Notes: generated from the letters alone by a model not told the origin. A stretch of 64,000 nucleotides of DNA from JACKCD01 sp041390905 (GCA_041390905.1 JAWKPA010000015.1:186001-250000), one strand, 5' to 3'; shown: positions 7,396-16,030, counted from the stretch's first letter. Made by a program: numbers and translations.

Positions 7396-8769
7396 ATGAA
7401 GCAATGGAAATTGAGCTTGTGGCTGGGGTTTTTGCTGGTGCTGTTGGTGGCGTGTGGGGGGGAAACGGCCGTTAATGACTCAGCCGCCATCCCTACGTCT
7501 CCCCCCATTCAGGCCGAAGTGACCGTGCCGCCGCCGCCCGCCACGGCGACACTTCCTCCGCCTGTCATTCAAGAGGGCGGGGAGACAGACAAAGGTGAGA
7601 ATCAGGTTGGTGGTGGTGGTGATGAAACAACGGGTGAAGGGGATGAGCAAGGCTTTGTGGCTGAAGCCACTGCCGAACCTGTGGTTGAAATGCCTGCCGG
7701 CCCGTGGCCGAGTGACCAGTTTGGCTATGGAGTGCAGGTACATGGCAATGCCACCGTCGGCAACCCAGATGAAATTATGGGAGCCGTGCGCAACCAGCTT
7801 GGTATGAACTGGGTCAAGGTGCAAATGCAGTGGTATGTGGTGGAACGGTCGGATCGGGATCAATGGTTTTTTTATGATGCCGTCGTTGAAAACGCCCACA
7901 AACATGGGCTGCGGCTGCTGTTAAGCGTGGTGGCGGCGCCGGAATGGACGCGAGCCGCAGATAATCATCAAGGGCCGCCTGACGACTACAACAATTTTGC
8001 CAACTTCCTCAACAAGCTCATTGACCGCTATCCGGGGCAAATTGACGCCATTGAGGTGTGGAATGAGATGAACCTGGATCGGGAATGGCAGACGGCACGC
8101 GGGGTGAACCCGGAAGATTATGTGCAGTTCCTGCAACTGTCTTACAACACTATCAAGGCCAAAGATCCCAACATCATCGTCCTCAGTGGGGCGCTCTCGC
8201 CCACGGCTGATGGTGACGGTATTCGCTGGATGGATGATTTTGAGTGGATGGATCGGGCGTTGGCGGCCGGGATGCTCAACTATGCCGACTGCGTGGGGGC
8301 GCACCACAATGGTTACAACATTGGGCCGACGGTGACGGCCGAGCAGGCACCGAGCGACCCGCAAAGGGCGACTGCGGTTTTCAAGGGGCCGTTTGACAAC
8401 CCGCGCCATTTGTGGAGCTTTAAGACGACGCTGGATACCTATGCTCAGAAAGTGCAGGCTTATGACCCGAACAAAAAGCTGTGCGTAACGGAATTTGGCT
8501 GGGCCACTAGTGAGGGGTATGATGCGCCGCCGCCTGGGTTTGAGTTTGCTTTGGACAACACGCTGCAAGAGCAGGCGGATTTTCTGGTGCAGGCGTTTCA
8601 AACGATGCACGATTCGGGCAATGTGTGGTTGGCGTTTGTCTTTAACTATGACTTTGGCAACAAGGGGAGCGGGCCACAGGATGACCCGGTACCTTACAGC
8701 ATTATTGATGTGAACGGGGTGCCGCGCCCGGCGTTTGGTGCGCTGGCGGCGATGGAAAAAGTACCTTGA
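7396..8769 (+). CDS. Secreted glycoside-hydrolase-like lipoprotein
   Basis: A 457-residue protein with a lipoprotein signal peptide (lipobox LLVACGG, Cys ~20). A Pro/Glu/Gly-rich linker follows to about residue 105, then a TIM-barrel domain homologous to the C-terminal domain of the preceding gene. IEVWNEMNLDREW gives the acid/base Glu (~224) and LCVTEFGWATS the nucleophile Glu (~365), the two-glutamate pattern of clan-A retaining glycosidases (GH39/GH5-like). Substrate unknown. It is the second of three tandem paralogues separated by GTAATCAG hairpins. It probably faces the cell exterior, anchored by lipid. ATG at 7396 follows GAGGT. Confidence 0.8.
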   Translation: MKQWKLSLWLGFLLVLLVACGGETAVNDSAAIPTSPPIQAEVTVPPPPATATLPPPVIQEGGETDKGENQVGGGGDETTGEGDEQGFVAEATAEPVVEMPAGPWPSDQFGYGVQVHGNATVGNPDEIMGAVRNQLGMNWVKVQMQWYVVERSDRDQWFFYDAVVENAHKHGLRLLLSVVAAPEWTRAADNHQGPPDDYNNFANFLNKLIDRYPGQIDAIEVWNEMNLDREWQTARGVNPEDYVQFLQLSYNTIKAKDPNIIVLSGALSPTADGDGIRWMDDFEWMDRALAAGMLNYADCVGAHHNGYNIGPTVTAEQAPSDPQRATAVFKGPFDNPRHLWSFKTTLDTYAQKVQAYDPNKKLCVTEFGWATSEGYDAPPPGFEFALDNTLQEQADFLVQAFQTMHDSGNVWLAFVFNYDFGNKGSGPQDDPVPYSIIDVNGVPRPAFGALAAMEKVP

Positions 8770-8824
8770 TCAGTAATCGGTAATCGGTAATCAGTTTTGA
8801 CTGTTTACTGATTACTGATTACTG
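8769..8824. repeat. Tandem-repeat hairpin, GTAATCAG family
   Basis: Three CAGTAATCGG/TAATCAG-type units face three complementary CTGATTACTG units around a TTTTGACTG loop. The element begins inside the stop codon of the upstream gene (TGATCAG) and ends about 12 bp before the next start. Confidence 0.85.
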
Positions 8825-8836
8825 CCAATCTGGTTG

Positions 8837-10015
8837 ATGGACAAACCAATACGCTGGACAATTGCACTGCTGCTGTTATTGGTTGGGTGCCAAACGGCCG
8901 TTTCTTCCCCACCAGAACCAAGCCCACAGCCCACGCCGACTATCCCGCGTGAGCTGATGGGAGCGGGGGAGATAACGGCCGTTTTTCCTTCCCCTGCCTA
9001 TGGAGCCTACGCCTTCCTTTGGTGGCGCGAAGCCGAAGCCCGGCGTGATTTGGCCTTGATCAAGGAAATGGGGTTTGGCTGGGTGAAGCAGGATTTTGCT
9101 TGGCGCGAAATTGAGGGGGTGGAAAAAGGGCGGCACGATTGGTGGAAACCCGATAACGTGGTCAACAGCGCTGAAGCGGCCGGGCTAAAGCTGCTGGTGC
9201 GGCTAGATCGCCAGCCGTTTTGGTCGCAAAAAGATACTTCTGACCCGGAGCCAAACGAACCGCCAGCCAATTTGCAGGATTTTGGCGACTTTTGTGGGGC
9301 AACGGCGGCCCGTTACAAGGGGCGGATTGGGGCGTACCAGGTGTGGAACGAGCCAAACCTGAGCCGCGAGTGGGGCAATGAAGCACCAGACCCTGTGCAA
9401 TATACGGCACTGCTTAAGGTGTGTTATGAGGCGATTAAGGCGGCAGACCCGGCGGCGATTGTGATTTCGGCGGGGCTGGCTCCCACGGGGACACCACCGC
9501 CGTTGGCAATGCCCGACATGGAATTTTTGCAGGGGATGTATGAGGCGGGGGCAGCGGCTTATTTTGATGTGCTGGGGCTGAATGCGCCCGGTTATAAGGC
9601 TCCGCCGGAAATGTCGGCCGATGAGGTGGCGGCGACGGAGGGGTTTGGAAACGGCCGTTGGTTTGCTTTTCGCCACGTTGAAGATATGCGTGGTATCATG
9701 GTTGCCAATGGCGACGGTCACAAGCAGGTAGCCCTGTTAGAAATGGGCTGGACGCTGGACACGGTAAACAGCGATTATGCCTGGTTTGCTGTGGATGAGG
9801 CGACGCAGGCTGATTACCTTGTGCGGGCGTATCAATATGCGGCGGAACATTGGCAGCCGTGGATTGGGCTGATGACGACGATTTATATTGCCGACCCCGA
9901 TTGGACGGCGGAAAAGCATGAGCAGTGGTGGTGGGCGATTACGCTGCCCGACGGCTCACCGCGTCCGGCTTATTTGGCATTGCAAAAGATGGAGAAAGTA
10001 ACAGGTAACAAGTAA
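8837..10015 (+). CDS. Secreted glycoside-hydrolase-like lipoprotein, third paralogue
   Basis: A 392-residue lipoprotein (signal LLLLLVGCQ, Cys ~19) with a short Pro-rich linker and the same TIM-barrel domain as its two neighbours. YQVWNEPNLSREW supplies the acid/base Glu (~171) and ALLEMGWTLD the nucleophile Glu (~302). It is the most compact member. The last codons (KVTGNK, stop) are encoded by the first units of a GTAACAAG repeat, so the C-terminus was set by that insertion. ATG at 8837 is used; TTG one codon earlier is possible. Substrate unknown. Confidence 0.8.
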   Translation: MDKPIRWTIALLLLLVGCQTAVSSPPEPSPQPTPTIPRELMGAGEITAVFPSPAYGAYAFLWWREAEARRDLALIKEMGFGWVKQDFAWREIEGVEKGRHDWWKPDNVVNSAEAAGLKLLVRLDRQPFWSQKDTSDPEPNEPPANLQDFGDFCGATAARYKGRIGAYQVWNEPNLSREWGNEAPDPVQYTALLKVCYEAIKAADPAAIVISAGLAPTGTPPPLAMPDMEFLQGMYEAGAAAYFDVLGLNAPGYKAPPEMSADEVAATEGFGNGRWFAFRHVEDMRGIMVANGDGHKQVALLEMGWTLDTVNSDYAWFAVDEATQADYLVRAYQYAAEHWQPWIGLMTTIYIADPDWTAEKHEQWWWAITLPDGSPRPAYLALQKMEKVTGNK

Positions 10016-10056
10016 CAAGTTGTACTACTTGCTACTTGCCACTTGTTACTTGTTAC
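10001..10056. repeat. Tandem-repeat hairpin, GTAACAAG family
   Basis: AGGTAACAAGTAACAAG units face CTTGTTACTTGTTAC units. The left arm encodes the last codons and stop of the glycosidase-like gene. The right arm ends 10 bp before the next start. Related hairpins form the core of the dispersed elements at 34261 and 54829. Confidence 0.85.
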
Positions 10057-10065
10057 GTACCCTCG

Positions 10066-10557
10066 ATGTGGATTTTGGCGGTTTCTTACGGTGTGCATTT
10101 GCTGGCAACGGCCGTTTGGCTGGGGAGCATGGCGTTGCTGTTGTTGTTGGCTGGGTCGGCGGTGCGGCAGGGACAGGTGCTGGCGGAACCGTGGAACCGC
10201 TGGCAGCAGCGGGTGCTGCTGTGGGGCAACAGCAGCTTGATTTTGCTGCTGCTGTCTGGCTTCTACCAGATGACCAACGATAGTAATTACAATGGCTTTC
10301 TGGTGGTTGATGGGGTGTGGGCGTGGGGGATGCTGCTGAAACATGTGGCTTATGCGGGGGCGGTGGCCGTGGCGGCGGCGTGGCAGTTCTGGCTGCTGCC
10401 GGCGCAGGAACGGTTGCGGCTGCTGGCGGAAAGTCGGCCGCAGTTGGCGCAAATCGAAGGGGTTAAGCTGCGGCAATACGAGCGACGTTTGCTGTGGCTG
10501 AACGTGGGGTGTGGGGTGGCTGTGCTGGTGTTGACAGCGGTGATAACGGCCGTTTAA
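10066..10557 (+). CDS. Four-helix membrane protein, CopD-like
   Basis: A 163-residue integral membrane protein with about four hydrophobic segments (residues ~3-28, 48-63, 82-108 and 140-160). The first helix contains HLLATAVWLGSM, and WAWGMLLKHVAYAGAV follows in the third. Helix layout and the conserved His residues resemble the CopD/DUF4149 domain, implicated in copper import or haem-linked membrane functions; the family call is tentative. An upstream TTG would start inside a repeat hairpin, so ATG 10066 is preferred although no strong RBS is seen. The ACGGCCGT palindrome encodes TAV twice, including at the extreme C-terminus. Confidence 0.65.
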   Translation: MWILAVSYGVHLLATAVWLGSMALLLLLAGSAVRQGQVLAEPWNRWQQRVLLWGNSSLILLLLSGFYQMTNDSNYNGFLVVDGVWAWGMLLKHVAYAGAVAVAAAWQFWLLPAQERLRLLAESRPQLAQIEGVKLRQYERRLLWLNVGCGVAVLVLTAVITAV

Positions 10558-10672
10558 AACCTATCGGTACCATTTCCTCGTAATAATTCCCGTAAGCTTC
10601 ACATTCTAAACTCCCTGGTATGGGAACAATGACCCATATAAACCAAGTCTGTTTGATGCAAGGGAGCCAAAA

Positions 10673-11242
10673 ATGCAGCTAACACAATTTGATTCCAGCC
10701 AACCCGTTTTTTCCCGTTCTGACAAATTCCTCAAAACTGCATTTGATTACCTCATCACCATCCCGGCGCTGCTATTACTACTGCCACTATTGACGCTCAT
10801 TGCGGTTGCCATCAAATTGGAATCGCCTGGCCCGGTGCTGCACCGGCGTCGAGTGTTTGGCTGCAATGGACAGGTGTTTACGGCCTACAAGTTCCGCACC
10901 GTTTATCTTGATGTGCCGGGGCAGCGGCGGACAACCATTGGGCAATTTTTGCGCCGCACAGGGCTGGATGAGCTGCCAAAGCTGTTGAATGTCTTGAACC
11001 AAACCATGTCGCTGGTTGGTCCCCGTTTTCTCAGCTATAGCGATTTACTGCGCTATGGCACGGCACACCGGGCGTGGCTGGTGATGAAGCCGGGGTTGAC
11101 GGGGTTGTGGCAGATTAACGGCCGTTGTTACCCCAACATCAGCAAACGCATCCAGCTTGACCGCCAATACATTGAAAACTGGTCGCTCTGGCTCGACTGC
11201 AAAATTTTGCTTTCCACGTTGATTTTGGCTAACCCTAAATGA
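10673..11242 (+). CDS. Undecaprenyl-phosphate sugar phosphotransferase (bacterial sugar transferase family)
   Basis: The 189-residue protein is the catalytic core of the WcaJ/PssA-type sugar transferase family. It has one N-terminal hydrophobic segment (residues ~20-45), then KFRTV, FLRRTGLDELPKLLNVL, MSLVGPR and MKPGLTGLWQINGR in order. These enzymes load the first sugar phosphate onto undecaprenyl phosphate for exopolysaccharide or glycan synthesis. The protein lacks the extra N-terminal membrane domain of long WcaJ forms, so it is a minimal monotopic enzyme. AGGGAGCC lies before the ATG. No other polysaccharide gene is adjacent. Confidence 0.9.
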   Translation: MQLTQFDSSQPVFSRSDKFLKTAFDYLITIPALLLLLPLLTLIAVAIKLESPGPVLHRRRVFGCNGQVFTAYKFRTVYLDVPGQRRTTIGQFLRRTGLDELPKLLNVLNQTMSLVGPRFLSYSDLLRYGTAHRAWLVMKPGLTGLWQINGRCYPNISKRIQLDRQYIENWSLWLDCKILLSTLILANPK

Positions 11243-11371
11243 GGGAAAACGGCCGTTTTTCCCAAAAATCTTGAAGGACACGGAAAAACGGCCGTTTCTC
11301 CCTCCCCTGCAACACCCGACGACCACCCCTCCTGGTACGAAAGGTATTAACCCCAAACCGTCAATCAGGGA

Positions 11372-11377
11372 TACAAT
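11372..11377 (+). promoter_or_regulatory. -10 box immediately upstream of rnz (possible leaderless start)
   Basis: TACAAT ends only 9 nt before the ATG at 11387 and no Shine-Dalgarno sequence fits in between. A weak TTAACC lies 19 bp upstream. This is consistent with a leaderless mRNA. Confidence 0.4.
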
Positions 11378-11386
11378 AGTGTCCCT

Positions 11387-12337
11387 ATGTTTGAACTCAT
11401 TTTTCTTGGTACATCCTCCTCGGCACCCTCCGTTAACCGGGGGTTGGCGGGGCATATTATTTTGCACCGGCAATACCGTTTTTTGCTGGATTGCGGTGAA
11501 GGGACGCAGCGGCAGATTTTACGCAGCGGGCTAGGCTTCAAGCGGCTTGACAAAGTTTTGTTAACCCACAGCCATTTAGACCACATTTTGGGGTTGGGTG
11601 GGCTGGCTTCGACGTTGAGCCGCTGGGAAAACCTGGACAAGCTGGACATTTATGGCGGTAAGGCGACGCTGGAGCGGGTAGCGGCCTTGCTGTTTGGCGT
11701 TGTTTTTCCCAATAATGACCCACCGGTAGACATCAACCTGTTTGAACTGGAGCCTGGGCAGGTGGTGCTGGCGGATGACAAATTCCGGCTGTCGGCGTTC
11801 CCGGTGAACCATCGGGGGCCGGGTTGCTTTGGCTTTTTGTTTGAGGAACGGGAGCATCGGCCGTTTTTGCCGGAAAAGGCACTGCAATTAGGCGTGCCGT
11901 TTGGTCCGGAACGGGCGCAGTTGGTGCGGGGCGAAGCGGTGACGCTGGCCGATGGTCGCACGATTCAGCCCGATGAGGTGCTGGGGGAAGCGGCTCCTGG
12001 CACAAAATATGTCCATATTGGGGATGTGGGCTACACCGATAACCTGGTGGAGATTTGCCGCGATGCCGATGCGCTGGTGATTGAATCTACCTACACCGAG
12101 GCCGATCGGGAGATGGCGCAGCAGTTTGGGCATATGACGGCGGCGCGGGCGGCGCGATTGGCGGAACGTGCCAATGTGAAGTCGTTGATTTTGACCCATT
12201 TGTCGCGCCGGTATTATGAGCGGGACATTCGCAATGAGGCGCGGGGGATTTTTCCCAAGACGTTTGTGGCGCGGGATTTTGACCATTTTGTGATTACGCG
12301 GGATGGGGCGCAGCGGCTCAAAAAAAGTAAAGAGTAG
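11387..12337 (+). CDS. rnz: Ribonuclease Z
   Basis: The 316-residue metallo-beta-lactamase-fold endonuclease matures tRNA 3' ends. It starts FLGTSSSAPSVNRG, the typical RNase Z opening, and has the zinc motif THSHLDHILGLGGL (~64-77). Also present are the later DCGEGTQ, a FPVNHRGPGCFGFLFEE region, HIGDVGYTD, GHMTAARAA and the ILTHLSRRY strand. Length fits the short bacterial form. Upstream, two ACGGCCGT palindromes lie in the gap after the sugar transferase gene, and a -10 box abuts the ATG. Confidence 0.95.
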   Translation: MFELIFLGTSSSAPSVNRGLAGHIILHRQYRFLLDCGEGTQRQILRSGLGFKRLDKVLLTHSHLDHILGLGGLASTLSRWENLDKLDIYGGKATLERVAALLFGVVFPNNDPPVDINLFELEPGQVVLADDKFRLSAFPVNHRGPGCFGFLFEEREHRPFLPEKALQLGVPFGPERAQLVRGEAVTLADGRTIQPDEVLGEAAPGTKYVHIGDVGYTDNLVEICRDADALVIESTYTEADREMAQQFGHMTAARAARLAERANVKSLILTHLSRRYYERDIRNEARGIFPKTFVARDFDHFVITRDGAQRLKKSKE

Positions 12338-12348
12338 GAATTTTTGGA

Positions 12349-12413
12349 CAGGATTTGCAGGATTTGCAGGATTTGAATGAATCTTCATAAGAATCCTGTT
12401 AATCCTGTTAATC
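12349..12413. repeat. Tandem-repeat hairpin, AGGATTTGC family
   Basis: Repeated CAGGATTTG units (left arm) face AATCCTGTT units (right arm), with GGACAG and a CTTGTC complement at the ends. It fills the gap between rnz and the FAD oxidoreductase gene. Confidence 0.75.
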
Positions 12414-12442
12414 TTGTCTAAATTCAGCAGGAGAAGGGCAGG

Positions 12443-13831
12443 ATGATTCAGCGAGAGGCGGAAGTTGTGATTTGTGGGGCGGGGATTTGCGGGGTGTCGG
12501 TGGCGTATCATTTGGCGGTGCGGCATGGGGTGAAAAATGTGGTGTTGATTGATGAGCGGGAGCCGCTGACGCTAACGAGTGACAAATCAACGGAGTGTTA
12601 CCGCAACTGGTGGCCGGGGCCGGGGGATGCGATGATGCGGTTTATGAACCGGAGCATTGACCTGTTGGAGGAACTGGCTGAGGCAAGCGACAACTTTTTT
12701 CGGCTGAACCGGCGGGGATATGTGTTTTTAACGGCCGATACCGACCGCAAAACCCAAATGATGGCCGAGGCAGAGGCGATTTCGGCGCTGGGGGCGGGGG
12801 GACTGCGCGTGCATAACGGCCGTTTTTCCGACCAACCCTATATTCCCCACGCTACCGAAACCTACCACAACCAGCCAGACGGGGCGGATTTGATTGTAGA
12901 CCCGGCACTGATTCGGGAAATTTTCCCTTTTATCAACGAAGAGGCCATTGCCATGCTGCACGCCCGCCGCTGCGGCTGGCTCAGCGCCCAGCAGTTGGGA
13001 ATGTATTTGCTGCAAGAGGCGCGGGCGCACGGGGTGGAATTGCTGCGCGGACGGGTGACGGATGTGGCGGTGACAGGGGGAAAAATAACGGCCGTTTCTG
13101 CCAACCTGGCCGACGAAGGGGCTGTCACCATCAAGACGGGCTGTTTTGTCAATACGGCCGGCCCCTACATTGCCGACGTGGCGCGGATGATCGGGGTGGA
13201 ACTGCCGGTTTTTAACGAACTGCACGGCAAAATAGCTTTCCGCGATGAGATGGGAATTATTCCCCGCGATGTGCCGCTGATGATTTGGGAAGATGCGGTG
13301 GATTTGGTATGGAGCGAGGAGGAGCGGGCGGAATTGGCGCAAGACCCGGAGACGGCGTGGCTGTTGCAAACTTTTCCTGCCGGGGTGCATTTCCGCCCGG
13401 AAGGGGAGGGCGACAGCCCCATGTTGCTGGTTTTGTGGACATATCACCTTGACTCGCAGCCGGTAGTTTGGCCGCCGTCGTTTGACCCCGAATACCCGGA
13501 AATTGTGCTGCGGGGGTTGGCGCGAATGGTACCGGGGCTGGAAGCGTACTTGGGCAAGATGGGTAAACCGTATGTGGATGGAGGATATTATTGCAAGACG
13601 CGGGAAAATCGGCCGTTGGTGACGCCGCTGCCGGTGGAAGGGGCTTACCTACTGGGGGCCGTTTCGGGCTTTGGCATCATGGCAAGCCAGGCCGGAGCTG
13701 ATCTGTTGGCGGCGCACATTACCGGCAGCCCCCTGCCAGACTATGCGCCTGCTTTTTTGCTCAGTCGCTATGATGACCCTGATTATGTGGCCGCCATTGA
13801 CGCCGTTGCGGCTACAAGCGGGCAGCTTTAG
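12443..13831 (+). CDS. FAD-dependent oxidoreductase (DAO family)
   Basis: The 462-residue protein opens with an ADP-binding fold: VVICGAGICGVSVAYHL (residues ~7-23) and an acidic strand end (VVLIDER). The C-terminal flavin-contact region reads GAVSGFGIMASQAGADLLA. This architecture is that of the D-amino-acid oxidase/glycine oxidase/sarcosine oxidase family, which oxidises amino or imino groups and passes electrons to oxygen or a carrier. The specific substrate is not evident. ATG follows AGGAGAAGGGC. The restriction endonuclease gene starts 14 bp downstream, but the two are probably unrelated in function. Confidence 0.85.
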   Translation: MIQREAEVVICGAGICGVSVAYHLAVRHGVKNVVLIDEREPLTLTSDKSTECYRNWWPGPGDAMMRFMNRSIDLLEELAEASDNFFRLNRRGYVFLTADTDRKTQMMAEAEAISALGAGGLRVHNGRFSDQPYIPHATETYHNQPDGADLIVDPALIREIFPFINEEAIAMLHARRCGWLSAQQLGMYLLQEARAHGVELLRGRVTDVAVTGGKITAVSANLADEGAVTIKTGCFVNTAGPYIADVARMIGVELPVFNELHGKIAFRDEMGIIPRDVPLMIWEDAVDLVWSEEERAELAQDPETAWLLQTFPAGVHFRPEGEGDSPMLLVLWTYHLDSQPVVWPPSFDPEYPEIVLRGLARMVPGLEAYLGKMGKPYVDGGYYCKTRENRPLVTPLPVEGAYLLGAVSGFGIMASQAGADLLAAHITGSPLPDYAPAFLLSRYDDPDYVAAIDAVAATSGQL

Positions 13832-13844
13832 GCTGGGAGGCTGT

Positions 13845-14552
13845 ATGGCATATGTAAATTTTGTGCCAGATCGTGTGCTGGAGGCCGAAGTGGCGCATCT
13901 CATTGCTGTGGCGCAACAGGCCAAAAGACAGTCCAAAGAAAAGTTTGGCAAGAATGTTATCGATCCTTTTGCCGCTATGTTTGAGATGGCAGGGTTTGGT
14001 ATTGACCATGCTGCGTGGCTGGAAAGCGAAATGACGCGGCAGGCGCAGAAAACGCTGCAAAACCACATCGGCACCTTCCATCAGAATGTGCTGGGTGCTG
14101 TAGCTGGCTGGCATAACCTTGGCACGGGTTCAGTTGTTGATCTGGTTAACCCAGAGCGGAAACTCATTGCCGAGGTGAAAAACAAGTACAACACTATTTC
14201 GGGCGGCAAGCTGGCTGAACTGTACGGCACGTTGGAACGGTTGGTGATGCCCAAGGCGAGTGACTACAAGGATTATACGGCTTATTATGTTTCGATTATT
14301 CCGAGGAGGCCGGAGCGATATGAACGGCCGTTTACCCCATCCGATAAAGAAAAGGGCGCTCGCTGCCCCAGAAACGAGTTGATTCGGGAAATAGATGGCA
14401 GCAGCTTTTATGAACTGGTGACGGGCGATCCGAATGCTTTGCAAAGTTTGTATGCTGCCCTGCCCACCGTAATTCAGGTAGTTGTTGGTAGTTTGCAGCA
14501 AATGCGCGATGCAGACCTGCTAAAGCAATATTTTGCGGCGGCTTTTGGCTGA
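13845..14552 (+). CDS. Type II restriction endonuclease, Eco47II-like
   Basis: The 235-residue protein carries the nuclease motif LIAEVKNKYNT (residues ~109-119), with an upstream acidic residue in VVDLVNPERK giving a PD-(D/E)xK-type E-x-K site. This stretch and the overall length match the Eco47II family, whose known members cut GGNCC; specificity here is inferred. ATG at 13845 follows GGGAGG by 4 nt. Longer in-frame readings would overlap the FAD gene. It lies 90 bp upstream of a C5 methyltransferase on the same strand, which forms the protecting partner. One ACGGCCGT palindrome lies inside (14324). Confidence 0.8.
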   Translation: MAYVNFVPDRVLEAEVAHLIAVAQQAKRQSKEKFGKNVIDPFAAMFEMAGFGIDHAAWLESEMTRQAQKTLQNHIGTFHQNVLGAVAGWHNLGTGSVVDLVNPERKLIAEVKNKYNTISGGKLAELYGTLERLVMPKASDYKDYTAYYVSIIPRRPERYERPFTPSDKEKGARCPRNELIREIDGSSFYELVTGDPNALQSLYAALPTVIQVVVGSLQQMRDADLLKQYFAAAFG

Positions 14553-14558
14553 TTTGAA

Positions 14559-14631
14559 ATAACCATGATCAATGTTTGACACTTTTCCGGGCGCAAAATA
14601 CAATAATCGTGATAACCATGACCAATGTTTG
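14559..14631 (+). promoter_or_regulatory. Methyltransferase promoter flanked by a 20-bp direct repeat (operator candidate)
   Basis: Near-consensus promoter TTGACA (14576-14581), 17-bp spacer, TACAAT (14599-14604). The 20-mer ATAACCATGATCAATGTTTG (14559-14578) recurs with one change at 14612-14631. The first copy overlaps the -35 box and the second covers the predicted start and approaches the RBS. The layout suggests a regulator bound on both sides of the promoter, plausibly the methyltransferase's own N-terminal helix-turn-helix. Confidence 0.75.
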
Positions 14632-14642
14632 TGGAGATAAGT

Positions 14643-15947
14643 ATGATCCCGGAGTATTATTCAATTGCACAAGTTGCTGACATATTGGGCGTTTCCAAAG
14701 AAACGTTGAGACGATGGGACAAAAATGGAAGCCTAATTCCGCAGCGTCATCCTGACAACAATTATCGCGTCTACCACCGTTCGCAGATCGAGCATTTTGA
14801 GCAGGTGCAGCTTTTGTTTAACAGCGATTGGGATGCTGAATTAGCGACAGAGCGAAGCCGACCCTACACGTTGATAGAACTGTTTGCTGGCGCGGGTGGA
14901 TTAGCAATTGGTATGGAGCAGGCGGGCTTTGAATCGGTTTTGCTCAACGAGATTGACAAACACGCCTGTGATACCCTCCGCAAAAACCGCCCTCACTGGA
15001 ATGTGATCGAGGGCGACATTGCCCAAATTGATTTTACGCCGTATCGTGATCAGGTAGATATGCTTTCAGGGGGATTTCCCTGCCAGGCTTTTTCTTATGC
15101 TGGGAATAAACTGGGTTTTGAGGATACGCGAGGAACGCTGTTTTTTGAGTTTGCGCGGGCGGTAAAAGAGGTAAACCCTAAGGTTTTTCTGGCCGAAAAT
15201 GTGCGTGGGTTGCTGAGGCATGATGGAGGCAAAACATTAGAAACCATCAAGCATGTCATTGATGAGTTAGGTTATGATCTAGTAGAGCCTAGAATATTAA
15301 AGGCGATTTTTTACCAGGTGCCACAGAAACGGGAGCGCTTGCTGCTTGTCGGCATTAGAAAAGATATTGCCGATTATGTAACGTTTTCCTGGCCTTCCCC
15401 TTACAAACGCATTTTGACCTTGCGTGATGCCTTAAAAGCTGGGTTGCTTTATGCAGACGATGTGCCGGTATCGGCAGGGCAGAAATATCCTAGGCGAAAA
15501 GCCCAAATCCTGGGCAAGGTTCCGGAAGGCGGGTATTGGCGTGATTTGCCGGAGGAATTGCAGCGGGAATACATGAAAAAGAGTTATTTTTTGGAAGGGG
15601 GCAAAACGGGCATGGCGCGACGTTTGGCCTGGGATGAGCCGAGTTTGACGTTGACTTGTTCACCCGCACAAAAACAAACCGAGCGGTGTCATCCTGATGA
15701 AACGCGCCCGCTCACAGTGCGCGAATATGCTCGAATCCAGACGTTTCCCGACGATTGGGTATTTTCCGGGCCATTAACAGCGCAGTACAGACAGATTGGC
15801 AATGCTGTACCTGTTAATTTGGCCTATGCTGTGGCGCGTTCGTTGGTGCGTTTACTGAATGAGATAGAGTGTTTGCCTGCTTATGAGAACAGAACGCCAC
15901 TTTTGTGGCAGTCAATGGGGTCTATTCAACTGTCGCTGCCCTCATGA
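14643..15947 (+). CDS. C5-cytosine DNA methyltransferase with N-terminal MerR/excisionase-type HTH
   Basis: A 434-residue protein. Residues ~1-55 form a MerR-like helix-turn-helix (YSIAQVADILGVSKETLRRW). The Dcm-type methylase follows with motif I ELFAGAGGLAIGM (~79), catalytic GGFPCQAFS (~143), motif VI AENVRGLL (~184), motif VIII QKRERLLL (~228) and motif X GNAVPVNLAYA (~386). It would protect the sites cut by the upstream nuclease (GGNCC if Eco47II-like). Fused N-terminal HTH domains in C5 methylases such as M.EcoRII and M.SsoII repress their own promoters. Here a 20-bp direct repeat brackets the promoter. ATG 14643 follows GGAG with 4-nt spacing. The gene is less GC-rich than its neighbours and has no ACGGCCGT palindrome, consistent with transfer. 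Confidence 0.92.
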   Translation: MIPEYYSIAQVADILGVSKETLRRWDKNGSLIPQRHPDNNYRVYHRSQIEHFEQVQLLFNSDWDAELATERSRPYTLIELFAGAGGLAIGMEQAGFESVLLNEIDKHACDTLRKNRPHWNVIEGDIAQIDFTPYRDQVDMLSGGFPCQAFSYAGNKLGFEDTRGTLFFEFARAVKEVNPKVFLAENVRGLLRHDGGKTLETIKHVIDELGYDLVEPRILKAIFYQVPQKRERLLLVGIRKDIADYVTFSWPSPYKRILTLRDALKAGLLYADDVPVSAGQKYPRRKAQILGKVPEGGYWRDLPEELQREYMKKSYFLEGGKTGMARRLAWDEPSLTLTCSPAQKQTERCHPDETRPLTVREYARIQTFPDDWVFSGPLTAQYRQIGNAVPVNLAYAVARSLVRLLNEIECLPAYENRTPLLWQSMGSIQLSLPS

Positions 15948-15985
15948 AAATGGCTGGATTGGCGTTTGGAAGTGGCGAATTGCGC

Positions 15986-16013
15986 TTGACAGTACGTTTT
16001 TGTTTTCTATAAT
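15986..16013 (+). promoter_or_regulatory. Sigma-70-type promoter of the T-box/asd transcript
   Basis: TTGACA (15986-15991) and TATAAT (16008-16013) with a 16-bp spacer, starting transcription about 10-20 bp before the T-box stem I. Confidence 0.8.
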
Positions 16014-16030
16014 TCAGCCCAATTTGTGTT

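Noticed and set aside
10001..10056. Intrinsic terminator after the third glycosidase-like gene
   Set aside because: Strong pairing is present but no T tract follows; kept as a repeat rather than called a terminator.
13671..13844. Longer N-terminus for the Eco47II-like nuclease, beginning inside the FAD gene
   Set aside because: The extra residues overlap the preceding gene in another frame and have no family resemblance; ATG 13845 has a good GGGAGG site.
14324..14334. AACGGCCGTT palindrome as the target of the local type II restriction system
   Set aside because: An Eco47II-like enzyme would need GGNCC; the palindrome contains GGCC without the central base and is not such a site.
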